Of a stretch of 5,268 bases of DNA, positions 1-5,268 are shown one piece after another. The stretch comes from Acidobacteriaceae bacterium. Its GTDB lineage: Bacteria; Acidobacteriota; Terriglobia; Terriglobales; SbA1. The translations under genes and the position numbers were made by a program. The stretch spans positions 18,502 to 23,769 of the forward strand of contig PMHI01000607.1 in NCBI GenBank assembly GCA_003156615.1, written 5' to 3'. The notes beneath the pieces were generated by a model. The model made no database searches. It had not been told where the DNA came from and worked only from the letters and a program-made list of their open reading frames with translations. The first letter of the stretch is position 1; each line of letters begins with the position of its first letter.

Positions 1-2422
1 GAGGAAGAGTGAAGCTAAATCGGCTGCCTTTCCCAGGTTCGCTTTCCAACCAGATCTTGCCTCCTTGTTGCTCTACAAGGCGCTTGGTGATGGCGAGTCC
101 CAGTCCTGTTCCCTCGTGGGATCTCGCAGTCCCTTCCACCTGCCGAAATTCCTCGAAGATCATCTCCTGGTCCTCGGGCCGGACGCCGATACCGGTATCC
201 CTCACGGACAGGCAAACCGAGGTCCTCTCATCATAGGAACGAACTTCGATGCTGCCGTCTTTGGGGGTGAATTTGACGGCGTTGCTGAGCAGGTTGTACA
301 GCACTTGCTTGAAACGCACCCGATCGGCATAGATCGGTCGCTCTGTCTCTAGCTTCTGCCGCACCTGAATGTTTTTTGCCATCGCCAGTGGGCGGATCGT
401 GGAAAGGACTTCGGGCAAGGCATCCGCGACGAGAAAGTCCTCGCAGTGAAGTTCCAGCTGGCCGGCTTCGATCTTCGAGAGATCGAGAATGTCGTTGATC
501 AACTGCAACAGATGAATCGAACCTTGCTTAATGTGATTCACGAAACGTTTTTGCTTTGCATTCAGGTCGCCCGGAGTGCCTTCCGCCAGCAGATCTGAAA
601 AGCCAACGATTGCATTCAATGGAGTCCGCAACTCGTGGCTCATGCTGGCAAGAAACTTGCTCTTCAATCGCGTGGCCCGCTCCACCTCTCGGTTCTGGAG
701 TTCAAGCTCCCGATTGGCCGTCTCCAAGCTTTCGGTGAATTTCTGCCGCTCCTGCTCAGCGCGCTGCCGTTCGGTAATGTCAACAGCGATCACGAAATCA
801 GCGGGGCGTCCAGCGAATAGGAACGAATAGGAAGTGATCTCAACCGGGAGAATGGTGCCATCCTTTCTGCGATGCCGCCAAACACCATATTCCCGGCGCC
901 CGTCGTGGAGAGTAGCTATACTTTTCAGAAGCGCCGGAATTTCCTCCCGCGGCCGGATCTCCTGGATGGTCATAGAGAGGAACTCTTCCTGGGTATAGCC
1001 ATACTTCCGCAAAGCGGCTCGGTTTACGGCTAAGAAGCGAAGCGTTTCACGGTCGTAAATCCAGGTGGGCTGGGGATTCAGCTCGAACAGCTTTCGGTGG
1101 CGATCCTCACTTTCCCGCAATTCGGCTTCCGCGCGCTTTCTGCCCGTGATGTCGCGAGCGACGGCGTAGATGGCGCTCTGGTCGGACGGGGAGACTGCAT
1201 TCCACAGCAACCACTTGTACGAACCGTCTTTGCAAAGGTAGCGGTTTTCGAAAGCCAGCGTGACTTCGCCGTGCTGCAGTCGGGCAACTTCCCGTGCTGT
1301 CGCTTCACGATCCTCAGGGTGTATGAATTCGACGCGGGGCCTCTCCGTTAGCTCTGCCGTGGTAAAACCCAGCACTCTTTCCCAGCTTGGGTTTAGGTTT
1401 TTGAAGAATCCATCAAATCCAAGAATGCAGAACATGTCGACCGACAGGTCGAGAAAACGATTGCCGGTTTCGAGCCGGGCATAGAGCGAACCCATGAATG
1501 TGCTCAGGCTCAGGCCAACCAGCAGAAATACAAAACCTAGAAACCATATCCGTCGTTCCATCAACCAAACGCTTCGTTCGAGCAACACTGAAGGCTGTTC
1601 GACCACGACTCCCCAGCCGGATTTTCCTGCCGGTTCGTACCCGGCGAAGATCGTCTCACTCCCGCGTCTAAAGCTTCCACTTCCGGACTGCCCCGCCTGC
1701 ACTCGGTGCACAGGCTGGTAGAGACTCAGGTCAACCGGAACACCGGAATCGCTGCCGTGGCGGGCGACCGCGCGCGCACTGTGGTCGACGAGCTGAATTG
1801 TCCATCCACCTTCCAGCTGGGTTCCTAATCGCTGGCTGATCGTGTCTAAAGCATCTGCTCCCATCAGAATGGCGATCGGCTTGCCCTGGGCATCCGTTAC
1901 TGGAACGGCAATGGCGACGACGAGTTCGTGCGGCGGAACAGCGCTCTGATACACCTCCGAAATTTGGGGCTCCCATCGCTCGGCTACACCCTTGTACCAG
2001 TCCCGGTTTGCGAACTCTTGGCCGAGCAATGCTGGTTGAGGCGGATAGATGACGCGCATCCGGCCGTCAAGGTCGTATAAACCCACGAAGGAGAAGTCTG
2101 GGCGCAGTGACTTGGCGCTGCGCAGGTGCCATTCGACCAGATCGAGATTCCCCGCGGTCCAGGCGTGGCCAAGAGTACGGCGGGTGGCAATCGATTCGAG
2201 GAAGGCTATGCTCTGCCGAAAGTGATCCTCCACCAAGCTCGCCGAGACGTGGGCAATTTGGGTAGCCTCGGTTGCGGCTTGCGCCTCGGCTTGGCGTTTC
2301 AGAACCTCGCCCATGGAGTATGCAAAAAGTGCGATCGGCACAATCAAGAGCAACAGAAAAAGAAGATGGAGCCGCCAGCGACCTTTCGAGACCCACTTCC
2401 CGACTCTGGCGAATACTTTCAA
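1..2422 (-). CDS. Membrane sensor histidine kinase, Cache-PAS-PAS-HisKA-HATPase (C-terminus beyond window)
   Basis: This inner-membrane histidine kinase should autophosphorylate on His and pass the phosphate to a response regulator. The frame is open for 807 codons from TTG 2422 to the left edge without a stop, so the end is missing. Seen in order: TM1 (about 17-36); an extracytoplasmic region of about 250 residues (37-288) resembling a double Cache sensor, including RDWYKGVAE and the stretch around [19 protein letters not shown]2 (about 291-311); PAS1 (about 316-427, ending [11 protein letters not shown]); PAS2 (about 441-548, ending [11 protein letters not shown]); a charged coiled coil (549-587); HisKA with phospho-acceptor H596 in [19 protein letters not shown]; and HATPase_c with N box NLLSNAVKF (710-718), G1 DTGIG (742-746), F box around F756 and G2 GTGLGLA (771-777). 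No HAMP domain is visible between TM2 and PAS1. An in-frame TGA lies seven codons upstream of the TTG, no ATG or GTG occurs before TM1, and a purine-rich SD precedes the TTG. It probably shares a transcript with the HD-GYP regulator upstream. The catalytic core ends at the window edge, so a C-terminal receiver (hybrid kinase) cannot be excluded. The ligand is unknown. Confidence 0.95.
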   Translation of the reverse strand, partial: MKVFARVGKWVSKGRWRLHLLFLLLLIVPIALFAYSMGEVLKRQAEAQAATEATQIAHVSASLVEDHFRQSIAFLESIATRRTLGHAWTAGNLDLVEWHLRSAKSLRPDFSFVGLYDLDGRMRVIYPPQPALLGQEFANRDWYKGVAERWEPQISEVYQSAVPPHELVVAIAVPVTDAQGKPIAILMGADALDTISQRLGTQLEGGWTIQLVDHSARAVARHGSDSGVPVDLSLYQPVHRVQAGQSGSGSFRRGSETIFAGYEPAGKSGWGVVVEQPSVLLERSVWLMERRIWFLGFVFLLVGLSLSTFMGSLYARLETGNRFLDLSVDMFCILGFDGFFKNLNPSWERVLGFTTAELTERPRVEFIHPEDREATAREVARLQHGEVTLAFENRYLCKDGSYKWLLWNAVSPSDQSAIYAVARDITGRKRAEAELRESEDRHRKLFELNPQPTWIYDRETLRFLAVNRAALRKYGYTQEEFLSMTIQEIRPREEIPALLKSIATLHDGRREYGVWRHRRKDGTILPVEITSYSFLFAGRPADFVIAVDITERQRAEQERQKFTESLETANRELELQNREVERATRLKSKFLASMSHELRTPLNAIVGFSDLLAEGTPGDLNAKQKRFVNHIKQGSIHLLQLINDILDLSKIEAGQLELHCEDFLVADALPEVLSTIRPLAMAKNIQVRQKLETERPIYADRVRFKQVLYNLLSNAVKFTPKDGSIEVRSYDERTSVCLSVRDTGIGVRPEDQEMIFEEFRQVEGTARSHEGTGLGLAITKRLVEQQGGKIWLESEPGKGSRFSFTLP

Positions 2423-2425
2423 TTT

Positions 2426-2433
2426 CCCCCTCT
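2426..2433 (-). promoter_or_regulatory. Ribosome binding site of the kinase gene, supports TTG start
   Basis: On the minus strand AGAGGGGG lies three bases (AAA) before the TTG start at 2422. It is a strong purine run but sits close to the start codon. It decides the start, because the only in-frame codons between the upstream TGA and TM1 that could initiate without losing the membrane segment are this TTG and poorer ones. A complementary CCCTCT lies at 2492-2497 on the minus strand, just after the stop codon of the preceding gene, and could pair with this site. Confidence 0.55.
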
Positions 2434-2501
2434 CGAGCGTTCAATCGCACACCTACGTCAGAACCTCGCGCTTCGGGAACGTGCACCTTGCAGAGGGATC
2501 G

Positions 2502-3512
2502 CTAGCGCTTCGCAGCCGCGCCTCGAGATAAGCCAATGGCTTCAGAGTTCGCGATCAGCCTCTCGAACTGACCAAAGATGTCGGAATCCCACCAACCTCT
2601 CGCCACCTCCTCCTTCATCATCTTCAGAGCTTCGCTTGGGGAAAAAGCGCGCTTGTAAGATCTCTTCGTAGTCAGGGCATCATAAACATCAACAATCTGC
2701 AGCGTTCTGGCCGTGATGGGGATCGACTGGCCCCGAAGTCCGTCTGGATACCCTGAGCCGTCGAATTTCTCGTGGTGATGGCGGATAACGGGGAGCACGC
2801 ATCGAAACGACTTTAACGGAGCGCAGATACGCTCGCCGACCACAGGATGTTCACGAACCAACTTCCATTCTTCTTCCGAGAGCTTAGATGGCTTCAACAG
2901 AATCGAATCCGGCACCGCGATCTTCCCAATGTCATGCACGACGCCTCCCCGCCGCAGAGCGGTAAGCTGCTCCTCGGAAAGCCCGATCTGCTCGCCCAAG
3001 CGGGCAGAGTATTCGGCGAGGCGTTCGCAATGGCCCAGGGTATAGGGGTCTTTGCCTTCAATGCTGCGCGCAAGGGTAAAAAGAACGGTCTCAGCCCGCT
3101 CCAGTTCGTCCGTGCGCAACTTGAGCTTTAACAACGATCGCACGCGGGCCAGCAGTTCGGTTCGATCTACGGGTCGGGAAAGGAAGTCATCTGCACCCAC
3201 TTTGATCCCGTTGATTCGATCCCGCTTATCAGAAAGCGATGTAACCAAGATGACAGGGATTAGGTAGGTCTCTGGGTTGGCCTTGATTCTTTCGCAGACC
3301 TCGAGCCCGCTGAGGTCAGGCATCAACACGTCCAAAAGAACCAAATCAGTCCGTACTCTGCCCAGTTCCTCGAGAACAGTACGGCCGTCCGGTACGGTAA
3401 TCACCTCGAAGCCTTCGCCAGACAGCAACTCTTTCAGCAGTTCCCGATTGGACGATTCATCGTCCGCAACCAGAACGGTCCCGGTGATGGGTGGGCTTGA
3501 TTGGTACGACAT
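2502..3512 (-). CDS. Response regulator with HD-GYP domain (probable cyclic-di-GMP phosphodiesterase, RpfG-like)
   Basis: This is a cytoplasmic two-domain response regulator of 336 aa. By family knowledge, HD-GYP domains hydrolyse cyclic-di-GMP to pGpG or GMP. The receiver spans about residues 11-125, with acidic pair D17/D18, phospho-acceptor D61 in LVLLDVLMPD and T91. The usual receiver lysine before the conserved Pro is Arg113 (DDFLSRPVD). A helical linker (about 126-150) leads to the HD-GYP domain (about 145-310). Its likely metal ligands are all present: H161 (DPYTLGH), H193/D194 (VVHDIGKIAVPD), H222 (REHP), H246/H247 in HHEKFDGSGYP, and D275 (DVYDALT). The GYP signature is intact at 254-256. 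The DPYTxGH form, without the ETGxH glutamate, suggests a two-metal rather than three-metal centre. The start chosen is ATG 3512 because GGTGGAG precedes it and the receiver begins about 11 residues later. A TTG at 3539 would add nine residues but has no ribosome binding site. The gene is first in a likely operon with the kinase 79 bp downstream. RpfG describes the architecture only; orthology is not claimed. Confidence 0.95.
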   Translation of the reverse strand: MSYQSSPPITGTVLVADDESSNRELLKELLSGEGFEVITVPDGRTVLEELGRVRTDLVLLDVLMPDLSGLEVCERIKANPETYLIPVILVTSLSDKRDRINGIKVGADDFLSRPVDRTELLARVRSLLKLKLRTDELERAETVLFTLARSIEGKDPYTLGHCERLAEYSARLGEQIGLSEEQLTALRRGGVVHDIGKIAVPDSILLKPSKLSEEEWKLVREHPVVGERICAPLKSFRCVLPVIRHHHEKFDGSGYPDGLRGQSIPITARTLQIVDVYDALTTKRSYKRAFSPSEALKMMKEEVARGWWDSDIFGQFERLIANSEAIGLSRGAAAKR

Positions 3513-3513
3513 A

Positions 3514-3520
3514 CTCCACC
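3514..3520 (-). promoter_or_regulatory. Probable ribosome binding site of the HD-GYP gene
   Basis: Minus-strand GGTGGAG ends one base before ATG 3512. The match to the Shine-Dalgarno consensus is good but the spacing is unusually tight. It is still the only SD-like sequence near either possible start and favours ATG 3512 over TTG 3539. Confidence 0.4.
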
Positions 3521-3571
3521 AATTTTTCTGCGAGATCAATGCAAGCGTCGCACGAAGCGAGGTCGCGGAGC

Positions 3572-3592
3572 TAGTTACAGAAGTGACAACTA
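3572..3592. repeat. Short inverted repeat TAGTT-N11-AACTA, possible operator
   Basis: Five-base perfect arms TAGTT (3572-3576) and AACTA (3588-3592) are separated by 11 bases. The right arm overlaps the candidate -10 element of the HD-GYP promoter and the repeat extends over the predicted start of transcription, which is a common repressor position. Arms this short occur by chance, so the operator role is only suggested. Confidence 0.25.
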
Positions 3593-3618
3593 ATAAAAGT
3601 GGGCATTGAGTACGTCAC
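3590..3618 (-). promoter_or_regulatory. Candidate sigma-70-like promoter for the HD-GYP/kinase operon
   Basis: On the minus strand GTGACG (3618-3613; 4 of 6 to TTGACA) is followed after 17 bases by TATTAG (3595-3590; 4 of 6 to TATAAT). Transcription would start near 3583, giving a leader of about 70 bases before ATG 3512. Position and spacing are good and the element matches are moderate. The host's promoter consensus is not known. Confidence 0.3.
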
Positions 3619-3622
3619 CTTC

Positions 3623-3637
3623 CTCCACACTCTGGAG
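3623..3637. repeat. Inverted repeat CTCCA-cactc-TGGAG
   Basis: Perfect 5-bp arms are separated by 5 bases in the middle of the divergent intergenic region. TGGAGA (3633-3638) can also pair with TCTCCA (3682-3687), so the region has alternative foldings. It may be a protein-binding dyad for either promoter; no family can be assigned. Confidence 0.25.
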
Positions 3638-3651
3638 ATTACTGACGTTAT

Positions 3652-3680
3652 CTGTCACGTGGTTACCGTCCACGTTAGAT
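3652..3680 (+). promoter_or_regulatory. Weak candidate promoter for the NtrC-family gene
   Basis: CTGTCA (3652-3657; 4 of 6 to TTGACA) and TTAGAT (3675-3680; 3 of 6 to TATAAT) are separated by 17 bases, about 80 bases before ATG 3761. The match is weak and is mainly of interest because a perfect 6-bp dyad fills the spacer. No convincing -24/-12 sigma-54 promoter was found in this intergenic region on either strand. Confidence 0.2.
3657..3675. repeat. Perfect inverted repeat ACGTGG-N7-CCACGT, probable regulator-binding dyad
   Basis: Perfect 6-bp arms ACGTGG (3657-3662) and CCACGT (3670-3675) flank a 7-base centre, with 13 bp between half-site starts. That is slightly over one helical turn, as expected for a dimeric HTH protein on one DNA face. 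The left arm overlaps the palindrome CACGTG (3656-3661). ACGTTA also recurs at 3645-3650 and 3672-3677. It could be a site for the adjacent Fis-type HTH regulator (autoregulation) or for an unrelated repressor. Confidence 0.4.
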
Positions 3681-3760
3681 TTCTCCAAAGACCCTCAAAG
3701 CGTCCGGGCGCTCGCATCCTGCAATGGAGGGTGCGACCCAGGCACACGCACGATCCAAAC

Positions 3761-5116
3761 ATGGCCAAGAAAAGCATCGTTATCGGCGAGGATGACCAGG
3801 CCATTCGAGGCGCGCTCAGCGAATTTCTCGAGTCGATCGATTATGAAGTCATTCCAGCCATGAACTGTGCAGGCATCAGGGAAGCATTCAGGAATTCGTC
3901 TCCCGATGCGGCCATCCTGGATTACTCATTGCCCGATGGGACGGCACTGGATCTCTTGCCGCAACTCAAGCAATCTCACCCATCTGTGCCGCTGATTTTG
4001 CTTACTGGAAACGGCAGCGTTCCGCTGGCCGTGCAGGCGATTAAGGAAGGTGCCGAACAATTCTTGACCAAACCGGTGGAAATGGCTGCTATCGCAGTAG
4101 TGCTGGAACGCGCGCTGAAGAACCAACGCAACCTCCAGAAGCAGCTTGCAGGGAAAGCACGGGAAAAAAGGGAGAGCGCTGATCCTTTTCTGGGCACGAG
4201 CTCTGCTATCTGCGAGGTAGCGGAACAGGCAGAAAGAGTGTGTCTGAGCCACTGTCCGATCCTGATCGCAGGAGAAACCGGTTCCGGTAAGGGTGTGCTG
4301 GCCAAATGGGTGCATGATCAAAGCCCGAGAGCAGAGGAGCCTTTTGTCGATCTGAATTGCGCCGGCTTCGGACGAGAGCTTCTTGAGACAGAGCTCTTCG
4401 GGCACGAAGCAGGCGCATTTACGGGGGCGGTTCAACGCAAGATGGGACTGCTCGAGGTTGCCCAGCGGGGAACTGTGTTTCTCGACGAAATCGGAGACAT
4501 GGACCTGCAAATCCAGCCCAAGTTGCTAAAGATTCTGGAAGAGAAACGGTTCCGACGCTTGGGTGACGTGCAGGAGCGCCAACTGGACGTGCGCCTCGTC
4601 GCCGCCAGTCACGAAGATCTGGCACAGCTCGTTCAGCAGAAGAAATTCCGCAGCGATCTCTACTTTCGAGTCAGCACAGTCGTCATTCGCATGCCTCCGC
4701 TTCGAGAAAGACTCGAGGATATCCCAATCCTGGCGCAGCACTTTTTCGAGCGTGTCGCCGTCGATCTGGGACGGCTGCATCTTACCCTCTCCGATCCGGC
4801 AATCGAAACCATGACCACATACTCCTGGCCCGGCAACATCCGCGAACTGAAGAATGTGATCGAGAGAGCGGTCTTACTCGCCACTGGCGAAACCATCCGG
4901 CCTAAAGATCTGCATCTGGAGTTTAGGAGCGAAGTGGCGGTTGGCGGAGAATCCCAGCTTACTCTCCGCGAAATTCAGCGCTTGCACATCCAAAAAGCAT
5001 TAGACGCGGAGCGCGGCAACGTTGCGCGGGCCGCAGCCCGCCTGGGTCTGACCCGGAGCACGCTTTACAACAAGATGAAGACCTTCGGGATCAACACCCT
5101 CCGCATTCACAACTAG
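3761..5116 (+). CDS. NtrC-family sigma-54-dependent response regulator (REC-AAA+-Fis HTH)
   Basis: This cytoplasmic transcription activator of 451 aa is a usual length for the family. It should bind upstream DNA and use ATP to open promoters held by sigma-54 RNA polymerase. The receiver (about 4-120) has acidic residues E10/D11/D12, phospho-acceptor D54 (AILDYSLPDG), T82 and K104 (FLTKP), so it looks competent for phosphorylation. A linker (about 121-140) leads to the AAA+ domain (about 143-375). That domain has Walker A GETGSGKG (171-178), GAFTGA (218-223, the sigma-54 contact loop, intact), Walker B FLDEIGD (D242/E243), a sensor I region AASHEDL, arginines R297 and R303 in FRSDLYFR, and sensor II WPGNIREL (R361). 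The C-terminus (about 401-445) is a Fis-type helix-turn-helix including NVARAAARLGLTRSTLYNKM. ATG 3761 was chosen because the receiver starts four residues later. The frame stays open upstream to GTG 3599, but those 54 residues look non-coding. No Shine-Dalgarno precedes ATG 3761. The gene is divergent from the HD-GYP/kinase pair, and that kinase is a plausible but unproven partner. Confidence 0.95.
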   Translation: MAKKSIVIGEDDQAIRGALSEFLESIDYEVIPAMNCAGIREAFRNSSPDAAILDYSLPDGTALDLLPQLKQSHPSVPLILLTGNGSVPLAVQAIKEGAEQFLTKPVEMAAIAVVLERALKNQRNLQKQLAGKAREKRESADPFLGTSSAICEVAEQAERVCLSHCPILIAGETGSGKGVLAKWVHDQSPRAEEPFVDLNCAGFGRELLETELFGHEAGAFTGAVQRKMGLLEVAQRGTVFLDEIGDMDLQIQPKLLKILEEKRFRRLGDVQERQLDVRLVAASHEDLAQLVQQKKFRSDLYFRVSTVVIRMPPLRERLEDIPILAQHFFERVAVDLGRLHLTLSDPAIETMTTYSWPGNIRELKNVIERAVLLATGETIRPKDLHLEFRSEVAVGGESQLTLREIQRLHIQKALDAERGNVARAAARLGLTRSTLYNKMKTFGINTLRIHN

Positions 5117-5127
5117 CACGCGCTGCT

Positions 5128-5145
5128 CTCAGGGACCGACCCGAG
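5128..5145 (+). terminator. Weak hairpin after the activator gene, possible terminator
   Basis: CTC-A-GGG pairs with CCC-GAG around the loop ACCGA, giving a 6-bp stem with one bulged A, starting 11 bases after the stop codon. What follows (ATTCAATCTTTG) is only mildly T-rich, so this is not a classical intrinsic terminator. Its position immediately downstream of the gene is the main argument. Confidence 0.3.
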
Positions 5146-5225
5146 ATTCAATCTTTGCGTCGTGCGAGTGACGTCTGGCATAGGCCGCTCGGAGCAGAGG
5201 ATTTCGCGAAAGGCTCCCCAGCAAT

Positions 5226-5267
5226 GCGGTGGGGTGCGTCTCATGTGTAGAAGGACTGACCCACCGC
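5226..5267. repeat. 8-bp inverted repeat GCGGTGGG / CCCACCGC at right edge
   Basis: GCGGTGGG (5226-5233) and CCCACCGC (5260-5267) are perfect complements separated by 26 bases. A competing hairpin uses CCCCA (5216-5220) with TGGGG (5230-5234). There is no T run. It may be a stem of a structured element, an operator for the next gene, or the edge of a dispersed repeat; the sequence stops too soon to tell. Confidence 0.35.
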
Positions 5268-5268
5268 C

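Larger units (their letters stand above)
5117..5268. other. Non-coding 3' flank of the activator gene
   Basis: These 152 bases follow the TAG stop and continue to the window edge. No ORF with an SD or recognisable protein is visible. The only minus-strand frame here (43 codons from ATG 5244 to a stop at 5115-5113) resembles nothing known. The stretch holds a weak hairpin at its start, a near-repeat GGACYGACCC (5133-5142 and 5253-5262) and an 8-bp inverted repeat at the right end. It could contain the promoter of a gene beyond the window. Confidence 0.5.

Noticed and set aside
2500..2507. Perfect palindrome CGCTAGCG overlapping the HD-GYP stop codon
   Set aside because: An 8-bp palindrome with no spacer or T run is common by chance and cannot form a terminator.
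2126..2671. Plus-strand open frame of 181 codons crossing the kinase start and the end of the HD-GYP gene
   Set aside because: It is antisense to two well-supported genes, has no recognisable domain, and is rich in Arg/Ser/Pro as expected from a shadow frame.
3541..3570. Possible sigma-54 promoter on the minus strand around TTGCA near 3545
   Set aside because: The TTGCA is present, but the invariant GG of the -24 element is missing at the required distance (the sequence there is TCGTGC).
3729..3739. Small hairpin GGGT-GCG-ACCC upstream of the activator start
   Set aside because: The stem is only 4 bp and it does not cover the start codon or an SD, so no function can be supported.
3724..3795. 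Short plus-strand ORF (23 codons from ATG 3724) overlapping the start of the activator gene, considered as a leader peptide
   Set aside because: No SD precedes it, the peptide has no attenuator-like codon run, and its overlap with the activator start is explained by chance.
3926..4510. Minus-strand open frame of 194 codons inside the activator gene
   Set aside because: It is wholly antisense to the receiver and AAA+ coding sequence, whose motifs are unambiguous; it has no SD or domain.
5173..5190. TGGCAT...GCTC in the 3' flank as a sigma-54 -24/-12 promoter
   Set aside because: The TGGCA half is good, but the -12 half reads GCTC instead of TTGC, so the conserved GC is out of register.
5113..5244. 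Minus-strand frame of 43 codons in the 3' flank
   Set aside because: There is no SD, no similarity I recognise, and it contains repeat-derived words; not supported as a gene.

Overview
The window is bacterial chromosomal DNA with dense coding, moderately high GC by eye, and three signalling genes. No rRNA, tRNA, CRISPR, transposase or phage gene was seen. The gene set (HD-GYP response regulator, multi-PAS sensor kinase with a Cache-type sensor, NtrC-type sigma-54 activator) is typical of free-living Gram-negative bacteria with large signalling repertoires, such as Acidobacteriota, Deltaproteobacteria-type lineages or related soil groups. This placement is inferred from gene content and style only and is weak.

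Layout. On the minus strand, reading leftwards from about 3.5 kb, there is first a 336-aa response regulator made of a receiver and an HD-GYP domain (3512-2502). After a 79-bp gap comes a large membrane histidine kinase that starts at a TTG codon (2422) and runs off the left edge. It consists of TM1, a double-Cache-like extracytoplasmic sensor, TM2, two PAS domains, a coiled coil, HisKA and HATPase_c. On the plus strand, divergent from this pair across a 248-bp intergenic region, is a 451-aa NtrC-family regulator (3761-5116) with receiver, sigma-54 AAA+ and Fis-type HTH domains. The last 152 bp carry no convincing gene, one weak hairpin and an 8-bp inverted repeat at the right edge.

How they may work together (inference). 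The kinase senses an extracytoplasmic ligand and possibly an intracellular cue through its PAS domains, then passes phosphate to one or both nearby receivers. The HD-GYP regulator would lower cyclic-di-GMP, and the NtrC-like regulator would activate sigma-54 promoters. No convincing sigma-54 -24/-12 promoter is visible here, so its targets probably lie elsewhere. The divergent intergenic region holds several short inverted repeats, two of which overlap weak sigma-70-like promoter candidates.

Nothing in the window is clearly an undescribed system. The points most worth a second look are the combined c-di-GMP and sigma-54 locus, the intergenic palindromes, the Lys-to-Arg change in the HD-GYP receiver, and the TTG start of the kinase with a possibly masked ribosome binding site.
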